Source of the DNA: an uncultured Spirochaetales bacterium
GTDB taxonomy: Bacteria > Spirochaetota > Spirochaetia > Sphaerochaetales > Sphaerochaetaceae
Length of the DNA: 41,383 nt
Assembly (NCBI GenBank): GCA_934271365.1
Contig: CAKQRI010000015.1
Span: 1 to 41,383, forward strand
Direction: 5' to 3'
The translations under genes and the position numbers were made by a program. The first letter of the stretch is position 1. The number at the start of each line of letters is the position of its first letter. The notes below the pieces were generated by a model. The model ran no database searches. It was not told the DNA's origin and saw only the letters and a program-made list of their open reading frames with translations. Shown here piece after piece: positions 23,112 through 32,279 of this stretch.

Positions 23112-24997
23112 TCCTCTCGATATCGTGCCCATATTCTTTCAAAGAAATCATCATCAGCCGGTATTGGCCGAGCTTTTCTTAGACTGCTCATAAGATTTCC
23201 ATCCTTATCTTTCCATACTTCAAGGATATCAGAATCTGAGGACTCGTCCTCAAGTGTGTACGTAAAACGTTCATCAAGCAGTCCTGGATGGACTGTTCCA
23301 CTCTTATCTGTATAGAGAGCACTTCCACGGCTCTTTCCCCCACACCTTATGTATTCAAGCATTGCATATAGATACATCTGGCTTGTAAGAAGAGCGTTTC
23401 TATACTCGAAGAGCAGCCAGATCTGGCTATCCCTCTCGGCTTTAACATCATGGAACTCAGAAAGCCTTTCATCTACATATGAGAGCGCTTTTCTAATCTC
23501 AGTCTCGGATCTTATAGCAGAAGCATTGATTGACATTATCTCTCTAAGCTCTGCATATGCATCAGAAACCAGGATGCTTCCACTTCCTGCATCATCCCTT
23601 ATTTTCATAATCTCATCTATTTTCTTCAGGCTCTCATCACATAAGTCTTTCCGAGGAAGATTATTAGATGCAGATATATAAAGAGCAGCTCGCGCAGAAC
23701 CAGCCTGACCGGCATTCAGAGCACTGCCACCTGGACGATAAACACCATGAGAAGCAGCAACCTCACCTACTGGAAACAATCCTTTTATATTGCTTTCCCA
23801 CCAGAGATTGATAGAGAGACCACCATTGTTATGCTGAGCTGATAATGAAATCTCAAGGTATTCCTTTTCTAAATCTATGCCTTTATCCAGATAGAACTGA
23901 TATGAAGGCTCATTCATAGCTCTCAGCCTTTCTATAGGAGTCCTGCCTGTGGCTCCTGCCTTCTCAAGATATTCTCTGGCTTCAGCAGAAAGAGCGCTGA
24001 AATCAATATCAGCAAAATCAGGATTATGAATATAATCCAGATATACTCTCCGTCCTTTTTCAAGTTCAAGATAGCATAGAATATCGATTATCGAAGACCC
24101 CGATTCAAGCTTTCTGACATCAAATGGCCATTGATAGCCTTTAAGAAAAACAAGAGATAGGATGTGGTTTCTATCAATCTGGTAAGAAGACAGGAAGTCA
24201 TATTCAACTCCATCAGAATCTACAGAGACAAACCGAGGAAGAACCTGCATATAGCTTCCGCTTACATTCCATCTAGGATGAGTAGAGGAAAGCCCATACT
24301 GCCATTCCGTTAGATTCTTTCCCTTTACTCCTATTTCAAAAGCAAGTCCGGTTGCTCCAAACTGACTTTCAGGATAGACGCTCATCTGATATATGCCGGC
24401 AGGTCCCCCAGTTGCCATAACAAGATTATCAACCTCAATGAATAAGAACTCACAGCTTTTCCTGTTCATAGCAACAACACCGCGGATTCTGCCATCCTCT
24501 GCAATGAGCCTCACGGCTTGATAGCCATCTATAATCTCAATGCCTTTCCCCTTTACATCTCTTTCAAGAGCTTCTGTCATGAACTTAGAAGTATATGGCC
24601 CAGCCGACGTAGCTCGCTTATGTGGATCATGATCTGTCTTATATCCAATATATTCGCCATACCTATTTGTAGGAAAAGGAACACCCATCTCAGCAAGACG
24701 CAGAAAACCAGATGCAGAAAGAGAGGCTTCTGCAAGTGCAATATCACCATCAACTGCTCTTCCTTTAAACAGATCTGAAGCAAGAGCTCTTACTGAATCA
24801 TCATCCGAGCCTGCGAGAGATAGCTTATAGTATGTCTGTTTATCCGAGCCTGTATTCCTGCTTGTTCCGCATTTCAGCCCCTCCGTAAGAATTGCAATAT
24901 CCTTAACACCATACTGAAATAATCTAGATGCAGCATTTAGCCCCGCTGCACCTGAGCCTATGACAACTGTGCTGATATATCTGTTTCTGATGTTCAT
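23096..24997 (-). CDS. FAD-dependent oxidoreductase, fumarate reductase/AprA-like flavoprotein
   Basis: A 633-residue soluble flavoprotein. The N-terminal Rossmann loop is VVIGSGAAGLNAASRL, followed by GTSRNTGSDKQTYYKLSLAG, typical of the succinate dehydrogenase/fumarate reductase/aspartate oxidase superfamily. The second FAD contact is LVMATGGPAGIYQ, and the C-terminal FAD loop is GGSALNAGQAGSARAALY. No signal peptide or heme motif is present, so it acts in the cytoplasm. Family members reduce enoates, sulfate-like or steroid/flavonoid-like substrates; the substrate here is open. The ATG at 24997 has AGAGG about 9 bases upstream and lies 4 bases after the SDR stop. It is the last gene of the long catabolic unit. 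Confidence 0.85.
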   Translation of the reverse strand: MNIRNRYISTVVIGSGAAGLNAASRLFQYGVKDIAILTEGLKCGTSRNTGSDKQTYYKLSLAGSDDDSVRALASDLFKGRAVDGDIALAEASLSASGFLRLAEMGVPFPTNRYGEYIGYKTDHDPHKRATSAGPYTSKFMTEALERDVKGKGIEIIDGYQAVRLIAEDGRIRGVVAMNRKSCEFLFIEVDNLVMATGGPAGIYQMSVYPESQFGATGLAFEIGVKGKNLTEWQYGLSSTHPRWNVSGSYMQVLPRFVSVDSDGVEYDFLSSYQIDRNHILSLVFLKGYQWPFDVRKLESGSSIIDILCYLELEKGRRVYLDYIHNPDFADIDFSALSAEAREYLEKAGATGRTPIERLRAMNEPSYQFYLDKGIDLEKEYLEISLSAQHNNGGLSINLWWESNIKGLFPVGEVAASHGVYRPGGSALNAGQAGSARAALYISASNNLPRKDLCDESLKKIDEIMKIRDDAGSGSILVSDAYAELREIMSINASAIRSETEIRKALSYVDERLSEFHDVKAERDSQIWLLFEYRNALLTSQMYLYAMLEYIRCGGKSRGSALYTDKSGTVHPGLLDERFTYTLEDESSDSDILEVWKDKDGNLMSSLRKARPIPADDDFFERIWARYREDQCIF

Positions 24998-25001
24998 TAT
25001 A

Positions 25002-25769
25002 CTATAGCCTCTGAATGTGGAAGCCTCCATCCACATCTAGATAATTACCTGTTGTATACATAAGAGAATCAGAGGCAAATACTGAGACAGCAGCTGCAAC
25101 ATCTTCACCTTCTCCCCACCTTGCAATAGGGAATACACCATCCTCAATAAGCTTTGTATACTTATCTTCGACAGTGCTAGTCATATCGCTTCTGATAACA
25201 CCAGGTCTGACTTCATTTACAAATATACCTTTGCCTGCAAGCTCATCAGCCCAGACTTTAGTCAGCATTGATATGCCAGCCTTAGATACACAGTACTGAG
25301 CCCTATTCGGACTTGAAACCTCTGCAGAGCATGATGAGATATTCACAATACGGCCTCTCGACTTATATAAAACAGGCTGCGAGAGCATAACCTTAACAAC
25401 ACTCTGAGTCATGAACATATTGCTCTTTGTATTTGTATCTATAACATAATCCCAGCTTTCCTCGCTCATATCGAGAAAAGAAGATCTTATCTTTGGTGCC
25501 ACACCGGCATTATTAACAAGAACATCTATGCGTCCAAATTCAGATACTGTCTCTTCTACAATCCTTGCTCTATCGGCAGATAAAGAGACATCAGCACTTA
25601 TATAATATGGCTTAAGGCCATACTGCTCTATTTTCCTAAGTGAATCTGAACACTGCTCTTCTGTCTTTCTCCCTACAGCAACGACCTGCATTCCGTCTTC
25701 TGCTAGCTTTATCGATATAGCAAGCCCGATTCCACGGCATCCGCCTGTAACAATTGCAATCTTAGCCAT
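25002..25769 (-). CDS. Short-chain dehydrogenase/reductase
   Basis: A 255-residue classical SDR that oxidises or reduces an alcohol/ketone with NAD(P). The cofactor motif is TGGCRGIG (8-15), the structural motif is NNAG (86-89), and the catalytic residues are Ser146, Tyr159 and Lys163 (YCVSK). The C-terminal VDGGFH is typical. An open frame extends upstream to 25826, but the ATG at 25769 has AAAGGAAAG upstream and the standard MAKIAIVTGG start. It overlaps the preceding OYE-like gene by 8 bases and is followed closely by the FAD reductase, so all three are probably made together and act on the same molecule. Confidence 0.93.
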   Translation of the reverse strand: MAKIAIVTGGCRGIGLAISIKLAEDGMQVVAVGRKTEEQCSDSLRKIEQYGLKPYYISADVSLSADRARIVEETVSEFGRIDVLVNNAGVAPKIRSSFLDMSEESWDYVIDTNTKSNMFMTQSVVKVMLSQPVLYKSRGRIVNISSCSAEVSSPNRAQYCVSKAGISMLTKVWADELAGKGIFVNEVRPGVIRSDMTSTVEDKYTKLIEDGVFPIARWGEGEDVAAAVSVFASDSLMYTTGNYLDVDGGFHIQRL

Positions 25770-27120
25770 TCGTTCTTTCCTTTGCTTCTTTATGCTGACG
25801 CTGGAACATAGGAGCATAAAGCTCACTGTCTCTTACTACACAGCCATCCATTCCATGATCGCGCATCATCTGTGTACATTTTGAGCATGTTATGCAGCAC
25901 TTGCCTCTCTCCATTCCACCATGCTTCAATACATCATTAGGTGCATCAGGATATGCAATGCCTTCTCTTCCTAACCCTACCATCTGGCATCTGCCATCTT
26001 CTATATTCGCAGCACCAGCATTGGCAAGGAATTCTCTGAGCCATGTGTAGCCATTTCCGATTACAGGGACATCCCCTGCTGCTTTCTGTATCTTCTCAGT
26101 AAAGCTGAAAAGCCTATCAATTGACTGCAGCTGATGTTCTTCTGGAACAGGTATTCCTTCAGAGGAAGTATCGAAAGGCCTTGTAACCTGAGGATATATA
26201 TAATATGGATTACCTGCAGAATTAGAGAGAAGAGATACACCCTCTTCTACTATTCTCTTAACAAAAGACAGAGGTTCTTCCTCATCGAATTTCCAGAAAT
26301 CTTCTTTATCTTCACCGAATCCATAAGGGTAAGGATGTGCATCGAATACATTAAAGCGTGAAGCAATGATGAAATCATCTCCTACACTCTTCTTTATAGA
26401 CCTTATTATTTCCAGAATAAGAGATATCCTGTTTTCAAATGAGCCGCCGAATCTTCCACCTCTTGTATGCGAAGCAAGAAGCTCTGAGAGAAGATATCTA
26501 TGGCATGCCTTTACATCAACGCCATCATATCCCGCTTCTCTTGCAAGCTCTGCAGATCTAACGTAATGAGGTATAAGGCTTTCAAGGTATTCATCTGTTA
26601 CAATCTGATTATCTGATACTACACCTGTGCGAGGGTCAAGGATAGGATCTCTCTGTGGTACAAGAGGTGCTGGTTTATGACCTGATGGTCTTGAATAGCG
26701 TCCAGAGTGGGTAAGCTGAAGAATAGAAATCGGAGAATAGCCATTTACCTTCTCAGCTTCATTCTTCAGCATCTTCAGCTGAGCTCTGAAAAGAGGTAGA
26801 TTGGAATCTGTAAGCATCATCTGATGCTCATTTGCTCTACCTTCTTCAACTACAGCATTTGCTTCCCACCATACAAGGCCTGCTCCACCTGTGAAGAATC
26901 TCAGATATCTTCTTGAAACCAGGAACGAAGGGGAACCATCGAGTTCTGAATCACATCCTTCCATCGGGAGGATAGCAAATCTATTCTCTGTCTTCTTTCC
27001 ATTTATAACCAAAGGCTTTGATAATGAAGACAAATCATCTGATAGCCTTATATTAAGCCCCTTGCTGCTGATTGCATTCTTAAGCTCTTTCTCTGTTTTA
27101 TAACTGAATTTCTCTGCCAT
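25762..27120 (-). CDS. Old-yellow-enzyme-like NADH:flavin oxidoreductase with Fe-S motif, no C-terminal dinucleotide domain
   Basis: A 452-residue FMN TIM-barrel enzyme related to 2,4-dienoyl-CoA reductase, BaiCD and daidzein reductase. Readable parts are FAILPMEGCDSE near the flavin, LQLTHSGRYSRP (134-145), YDGVDVKACHRYLLSELL, and FGGSFENRISLILEIIR. The phosphate-binding C-terminal strands are VPVIGNGY and QMVGLGREGIAYPD. A cysteine cluster at 408/409, 412, 415 and 427 matches the 4Fe-4S site of that clade. Relatives then continue with an FAD/NADH-binding domain of about 250 residues; this protein ends after the cluster and must receive electrons from a partner. It starts 3 bases after the third Gfo/Idh gene and overlaps the SDR gene. 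Confidence 0.88.
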   Translation of the reverse strand: MAEKFSYKTEKELKNAISSKGLNIRLSDDLSSLSKPLVINGKKTENRFAILPMEGCDSELDGSPSFLVSRRYLRFFTGGAGLVWWEANAVVEEGRANEHQMMLTDSNLPLFRAQLKMLKNEAEKVNGYSPISILQLTHSGRYSRPSGHKPAPLVPQRDPILDPRTGVVSDNQIVTDEYLESLIPHYVRSAELAREAGYDGVDVKACHRYLLSELLASHTRGGRFGGSFENRISLILEIIRSIKKSVGDDFIIASRFNVFDAHPYPYGFGEDKEDFWKFDEEEPLSFVKRIVEEGVSLLSNSAGNPYYIYPQVTRPFDTSSEGIPVPEEHQLQSIDRLFSFTEKIQKAAGDVPVIGNGYTWLREFLANAGAANIEDGRCQMVGLGREGIAYPDAPNDVLKHGGMERGKCCITCSKCTQMMRDHGMDGCVVRDSELYAPMFQRQHKEAKERTNG

Positions 27121-27123
27121 AGC

Positions 27124-28137
27124 TCATACACCCCTAATCTTTATGAATTTTCCCTTTGAATGCTGAATAGCATTCACGATTTCAACTGCAGCAAGACCAG
27201 TATGGCAGTCTGCAATGAATGGCGTATTATCACGAAGGGATTTGTAATACTCCTCAATAAGAACTGAATGGGAGATTCCCCATTCAGATTTCTCTCCGCT
27301 GATCACTCTCTCTGCTGGATTGAATATCTGAGATCCTCCATCCTCATCAATCGTCAGCCCTGACTGTCTTACAGTAAGCTTTGCCTTTTCAAGATGGATC
27401 TCTACTGTACATATCTTGGATTTAGGATAGCAGTTCGTCAGGAATCCAACAGCTGTAGCACCGCATTTAAGCTTAAAGAGCGCCATTGCAGTATCTTCAA
27501 CTTCATATTCATCACTATCTCTGAAGTGAGCATCAAATGCTGAGACGGAAGCAACTCCTCCAGTAAGATAATCAAGCAAGTCCAGTGTGTGGATAGCCTG
27601 ATTGATTATGCAGCCACCACCTTCCTTTTCATAGGTTCCGCGCCAAGGGCTCTCTGAATAGTATTTACCACCTCTATCCCAAGCAACTAAAGCCATTGCA
27701 GAGACAATAGGTCCATACTTACCAGAATCTATTATCTCCTTTGCCTCTATAGTTGCACCATTGAGCCTATTCTGAAAGCATACGCCAAGATGGCAACCTG
27801 TCTCCTCGCTTTTTCTGATCATGCGTTTTGCATCATATGGCGTTATCGCAAGAGGCTTTTCAGAAAAGACATTGATTCCATGATCCATCAGATCTATCGC
27901 AATCTCTGGATGAGTGAAATGGGGAGTCACTATATGGGCCGCATCTATATCCTTATCAAATAGCTTATGATAATCATCAAGGGGTTCTCCTCCATATGTT
28001 TCAGAGAACAGAACAGCCTTTTCAAAATCAATATCGACAGCATATGCAATCTCTGCATATGGAGAGTTCATGAGTGCTTTACCATGATTTCTGGAAACTG
28101 CACCGCATCCTATTACAGCAACCTTAAACTTCTTCAT
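27124..28137 (-). CDS. Gfo/Idh/MocA family oxidoreductase (third copy)
   Basis: A 337-residue NAD(P)-dependent sugar dehydrogenase-like protein. The N-terminal Rossmann start is FKVAVIGCGAVSRNHGKAL, the signature is NVFSEKPLA with the Lys of the EKP motif, and the active-site region is GGGCIINQAIHTLDLLDYL with the conserved His. Family members oxidise secondary hydroxyls of sugars, inositols or glycosides, sometimes as the first step of bond cleavage. A GGAAAG site precedes the ATG, which lies inside the last codons of the AraC-type gene (14-base overlap), so translation is coupled. It differs clearly from the two other copies, so they probably have separate substrates. Confidence 0.93.
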   Translation of the reverse strand: MKKFKVAVIGCGAVSRNHGKALMNSPYAEIAYAVDIDFEKAVLFSETYGGEPLDDYHKLFDKDIDAAHIVTPHFTHPEIAIDLMDHGINVFSEKPLAITPYDAKRMIRKSEETGCHLGVCFQNRLNGATIEAKEIIDSGKYGPIVSAMALVAWDRGGKYYSESPWRGTYEKEGGGCIINQAIHTLDLLDYLTGGVASVSAFDAHFRDSDEYEVEDTAMALFKLKCGATAVGFLTNCYPKSKICTVEIHLEKAKLTVRQSGLTIDEDGGSQIFNPAERVISGEKSEWGISHSVLIEEYYKSLRDNTPFIADCHTGLAAVEIVNAIQHSKGKFIKIRGV

Positions 28138-30400
28138 CGCTTCTTTCCTTTCTCATAGCCCTGAACTGCCCAGGAGTGATATTCTCCTTATCCTTGAATT
28201 GCCTCAGGAAAGTCCTGAGACTTCCGAATCCGCATTCTTCTACAATATCCTTTATCGGCTTATCCTGCGAAAGATACTTCTTCGCAACCATTATCCTATA
28301 TTGAGCAATATAATCAGATATGTTGCTTCCATGGTATCGTTTGAATATCTTTGAAAGATATACATTAGATACACCAATCTTCTCTGCTACCTCTGAAACA
28401 TTGAGCATTGAATCCGAGAATTCATTCTGAATAATATTCAGAGCTTTTTTATATGCAATATAAGATTCCTCCTTATAATTCTCATTCTCGCTTTTCTTCT
28501 CAACAACAATTCTGACAATGCTTTCAAGTACCGATGAGACCTCCTCAAATGATGCAGAGAAATTATCACTCTGGATAATTGATGAGATTGAGATTTCAGG
28601 CATCTCCCATCCATAAGCCTGCTCTATTCTGCTTGAGCTTCTTATTATTGTCCCCATTATTGAGAAAAGCAGATATCGGAGAGTTCGCGGAGAAGAATTC
28701 TCTCTGTTCTTCTCAATAAATGCAGAGAGAAGATTCTTTGCTTCCAGCTCCCGGCCTTCTTCTATTGCCTGCTGCAGCATTATCTCATCCTCTGTCGTAT
28801 AAACAAATCCGACTTTCTTGAAAACATCTACAATATCTCTATAAACCATAAATTCCCGAGAATCTATCTCGCTTTCATATTCAAGGACATTTATGGCATC
28901 AAGATAATCAGAGCCTACGCTCTTAAGACCTTCTGAAACATCTGAAGCTGCAGCTCGCGCAACCTCTTTATGCTTTTCCATAAGCTCCTTTACATTGCTT
29001 GCAAGAATTCTGTCAAAAGAGGAATCTGGAATGACCGACAAAAGAACAGCAATTCCATGAGCTGAAGGAAATGGAATTGTCTGACATTTATCAGAAGACA
29101 TCAGAGCAATGATTTCTGCTTCTATTTCATCTCTGTTTTCATCAGATGAAAGCGATATGAGGAGAACAGTGAATTTATCTGAGATGAAATGTATGCCGCA
29201 CTCTTCAAGCGCCTCAGCAGAAACAGGAGCTGAATCTGTATCGACGAGTTTCAGAAGAATGCTCTCTTTGAGCTTTTTTGTCTGGGTCTCTATAACTGTC
29301 CCCATAAGCTCTTTCTCTGCCTTCATGCGCTCTGCTGAATGCATGAAGGGAGCATACGGATTCTCTTCTATTGCAGAGTTATCAAATTCAGAACCGATTG
29401 CATTCATTGCACTCTTATAGTTATTCCATTCATTTACAGTATGCCGATATATCAGAAAAGCTGTAACAAGCATGCTTATCAGAAGAAGTGATGCTGCACT
29501 TACAACCATGAGATTGCGATATCTATTATAATCAGCTCTATCAGTCAGTATGACGTACATAAAGCTCGAATACTCGGAAGAACCAACAGATGCAATATCA
29601 TTACCTAAAACAAAAGCAGAATTCTGGTCATGAAGTGGGGCATCTTCGAGTATATCTCCGCTGCAATATGATGCTGAGTAGTCAAAAAGCACTCTGCCAG
29701 TGTCCTTCTGAACAATCATGAAATCATTGAAATCAGATAAATCGCTAGAAAGCAGATCCTTGACATTTGCTATAGCTGCTAGGTAATAGCCATTTTCTGC
29801 TCCATACTGAACAAAAGAAAGAGGTCTTATTATCAGAATTCTTTCAATGCGTATTCCATTCCACTGATTATATGAAGCATCGTATATCCTGATTCTATTT
29901 GCATCTTCCATGAATATGTCCTGGCTTATCTCTTCTGAGAATAGGAGCGAAAACTCATCCCTAAGGAATATCTCTTCAATTGTTCCCCAGCGCATTGTTG
30001 ATACATATAAATCCGTACCAGGAGAGAAAATCATGCAATCAGTAAGCATTGAGTAGCTATTCATAAGATGTCTAAGATTTGTCGATGCTGTATATAGATC
30101 CTGAGATGGTATTCTCTCATCATCAGCCCGATATCTTATAGAGCTTATGCTCTGGGATAATATAATATCTTCTGCAAGTGAATTAGTCGAATCAAGTATG
30201 CTGTCTATTTCTCTGCTTACAGATGAAAGAGATGTTTTATTCAGCTTCTTTATGCTATTGAATAGAAGAGAAGAGGAATAGGATGCAAAGCAAATGAAGA
30301 TGACAAAAGGCACAAGTGTGAGGCTCAGATACTGAACCCCCCACTTGAGAAGCAGACTCTTCTTAAGATTATCCTTTTCCTCCACTCTTTTCATTTCCAT
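28124..30400 (-). CDS. Membrane-bound AraC family regulator with extracellular sensor
   Basis: About 758 residues from an ATG at 30400 that shares its A with the stop of the upstream gene (TGATG). Helix 1 covers roughly WGVQYLSLTLVPFVIFICFA and helix 2 LMVVSAASLLLISMLVTAFL; the 270 residues between them look like a periplasmic Cache-type sensor. A cytoplasmic linker follows, then an AraC DNA-binding domain in the last 100 residues (VAEKIGVSNVYLSKIFKRYH; DIVEECGFGSLRTFLRQFK). This design, known from regulators of polysaccharide-lyase and LplABC-type loci, senses a sugar or its binding protein outside and activates transcription inside. It is encoded within the locus, so it probably controls the unit. 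Confidence 0.9.
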   Translation of the reverse strand: MEMKRVEEKDNLKKSLLLKWGVQYLSLTLVPFVIFICFASYSSSLLFNSIKKLNKTSLSSVSREIDSILDSTNSLAEDIILSQSISSIRYRADDERIPSQDLYTASTNLRHLMNSYSMLTDCMIFSPGTDLYVSTMRWGTIEEIFLRDEFSLLFSEEISQDIFMEDANRIRIYDASYNQWNGIRIERILIIRPLSFVQYGAENGYYLAAIANVKDLLSSDLSDFNDFMIVQKDTGRVLFDYSASYCSGDILEDAPLHDQNSAFVLGNDIASVGSSEYSSFMYVILTDRADYNRYRNLMVVSAASLLLISMLVTAFLIYRHTVNEWNNYKSAMNAIGSEFDNSAIEENPYAPFMHSAERMKAEKELMGTVIETQTKKLKESILLKLVDTDSAPVSAEALEECGIHFISDKFTVLLISLSSDENRDEIEAEIIALMSSDKCQTIPFPSAHGIAVLLSVIPDSSFDRILASNVKELMEKHKEVARAAASDVSEGLKSVGSDYLDAINVLEYESEIDSREFMVYRDIVDVFKKVGFVYTTEDEIMLQQAIEEGRELEAKNLLSAFIEKNRENSSPRTLRYLLFSIMGTIIRSSSRIEQAYGWEMPEISISSIIQSDNFSASFEEVSSVLESIVRIVVEKKSENENYKEESYIAYKKALNIIQNEFSDSMLNVSEVAEKIGVSNVYLSKIFKRYHGSNISDYIAQYRIMVAKKYLSQDKPIKDIVEECGFGSLRTFLRQFKDKENITPGQFRAMRKERSDEEV

Positions 30401-31518
30401 CAGACGGGCATCTCTCCGCCGCATTTCTCCTTAAGTTTCTCATAAAACAGATCAGCATCGCATGGGATATCAACCCAGTCTCCCCCAGTCCATGATGAAA
30501 GATGTATTGCATTAGAAATCGAAAGTCCTTTGATGCCATCTTCACCTGGTGCGAGCAGCGGTGTTCCTTTAAGTATAGCATCTGCAAAGTTCATTATCAC
30601 ACCAGGATGTGATGTATATGTACCCTTAACAGGAATCTCGCATTTCCAGTTCTCAGGCTGTCCTATCTCTCCTTTAAAACGCTTATTGAATTCATCTGAA
30701 TCCTCTCTCAGACGCCAGAAAGTAATTGTGTCATTCTCTATTACAAGCTTTCCACGGGTACCATCAATCTCAAGCCTATTTGTACCAGGTGCATCTGAAA
30801 TTGTTGTTATATAGCTTCCGGTTGCACCATTAGGATACTCGAATAAAGCGTAGACATCATCCTCCACCTCAATGTTCCTATGCTTTCCATAATATACCTG
30901 GGATTTAACCCTTGAAGGCATGCCACAGATCCACTGCCAGAGATCAAGATTATGAGGATTCTGATTCAGTAGCACTCCGCCACCCTCACCTCTCCATGTT
31001 GCACGCCAAGAAGATGAAGCATAATAGCTTTCAGCCCTGAACCATGATGTGATAATCCAGTTTGTATGGATTATGCGTCCCAGCTCACCTGTATCAACAA
31101 GATCCTTTGCCTTCTGATAAAGAGGATTTGTACGCTGATTGAACATCACGCCGAAGACCTTGCCTGATGCCTTTGCAACCTTATTCATCTCCTCTACCTG
31201 TTTGACATATACTCCAGCAGGTTTCTCACAAAGCACATTAAGTCCTGCATTGAATGCTTCGATTGCATATACAGGATGATAGTAATGTGGCACTGTAGGA
31301 ATAATCGCATCAACAGTTCCTGAATGGATAAGAGCTTCAGCGGAATCAAAATAAGAGACCTTATCACCGCAGAATGCCTTTGCAGCCTCTACTCTTTTCG
31401 GGTCTATATCAGCGATTGCAGTAAGAACACCATTCTTTATTTTTCCATCCATAAAGGCTCTTGTATGCTGAGAGCCCATTTTTCCATATCCAATGATTCC
31501 AAAACGTACCTTTTCCAT
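30400..31518 (-). CDS. Gfo/Idh/MocA family oxidoreductase (second copy)
   Basis: A 372-residue member of the glucose-fructose oxidoreductase/inositol dehydrogenase family. Features: KVRFGIIGYGKMGSQHTRAF for the dinucleotide, NVLCEKPAG with the EKP lysine, and GEGGGVLLNQNPHNLDLWQW with the catalytic-site His. The tail SHPGVIMNFADAILKGTPLL is typical of longer copies. The ATG at 31518 has GAGGA 8 bases upstream and lies 2 bases after the TIM-barrel stop; a slightly earlier frame start is not needed. The 3' end runs into the AraC-type gene (TGATG overlap). It likely acts together with the adjacent isomerase-like TIM barrel. Confidence 0.93.
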   Translation of the reverse strand: MEKVRFGIIGYGKMGSQHTRAFMDGKIKNGVLTAIADIDPKRVEAAKAFCGDKVSYFDSAEALIHSGTVDAIIPTVPHYYHPVYAIEAFNAGLNVLCEKPAGVYVKQVEEMNKVAKASGKVFGVMFNQRTNPLYQKAKDLVDTGELGRIIHTNWIITSWFRAESYYASSSWRATWRGEGGGVLLNQNPHNLDLWQWICGMPSRVKSQVYYGKHRNIEVEDDVYALFEYPNGATGSYITTISDAPGTNRLEIDGTRGKLVIENDTITFWRLREDSDEFNKRFKGEIGQPENWKCEIPVKGTYTSHPGVIMNFADAILKGTPLLAPGEDGIKGLSISNAIHLSSWTGGDWVDIPCDADLFYEKLKEKCGGEMPV

Positions 31519-31520
31519 AA

Positions 31521-32279
31521 TCATTCCTCCATAAATGCTTCTCTCAGAGCCAATAGAGCCTTTGGCCCATCTGTGAGAATATCCTCTGTTTTTCCTTCAA
31601 TTGAAAGACGCTTATCATAACCAGCCCTTTTCAGTGCACCTGCAAATTCTTTCAATGCCTCATCGTTTTCAACTGGATAGCGTCTGCCATTGAGAGTCGC
31701 AACATGTGCATGAGAAATAGGAGAACAGAGAATTATGTCTTCAATAGGCTCATTCTCCTTCCATATATGGAAAGAATCCGCAAGAAGACCTGCATTTGTA
31801 ACCGATGCAAGAGCAGAACCTTCTGTCAGTGTATTTATAAGATTAGTCTCAGCTCTATTCAGAGGCTCAATTGCAACTTCGATATCATAATCAGCAGCAG
31901 TATCCACAATGCGCTGAGTAACAGATATAAGCTCTTTGAATGCCTCTTTATAGCTCATGCCTTCTGGTACGAATCGTGATTTACCAGAGCCAAAGCTTAC
32001 TATATGTATGCCCATCTCCTTCATTCTTGAATATGCACACCTGAGATATCCATCAAGTTCTGTCTCTGAATATCTATCTCCGATTACGACCATGGACTTT
32101 GGAAGCAGAAGGCTGCAGGCTTCTGCGGGAAATGAAAGCTTATCGAATTCCCTTAAAGCTTCAATATATTCAGACTCAGACATTATCCCTATTTTGTTTA
32201 TTGGCAGTTCAATATAATCAAAGCCGGCCTTCTTTACCGCCTCTGCTTTACTGAAATCTGCACAGACTCCATATCTCAT
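31521..32279 (-). CDS. AP-endonuclease-2-type TIM barrel (sugar isomerase/epimerase family), copy 2
   Basis: A 252-residue metal-binding TIM barrel of the xylose-isomerase-like superfamily. Strands with likely metal ligands are AGFDYIELPIN, GIHIVSFGSG, DIEVAIEPLNRAETN (Glu), AGLLADSFHIWK (Asp/His), ISHAHVATLNGR (His) and RLSIEGKTED (Glu). Members are tagatose/psicose-type epimerases, hydroxypyruvate isomerases, IolE dehydratases and glycoside-eliminating subunits such as those of DgpBC/CarBC; which applies here is not readable. It is coupled by a 4-base ATGA overlap to the upstream lyase gene and followed after 2 bases by a Gfo/Idh gene. Confidence 0.85.
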   Translation of the reverse strand: MRYGVCADFSKAEAVKKAGFDYIELPINKIGIMSESEYIEALREFDKLSFPAEACSLLLPKSMVVIGDRYSETELDGYLRCAYSRMKEMGIHIVSFGSGKSRFVPEGMSYKEAFKELISVTQRIVDTAADYDIEVAIEPLNRAETNLINTLTEGSALASVTNAGLLADSFHIWKENEPIEDIILCSPISHAHVATLNGRRYPVENDEALKEFAGALKRAGYDKRLSIEGKTEDILTDGPKALLALREAFMEE

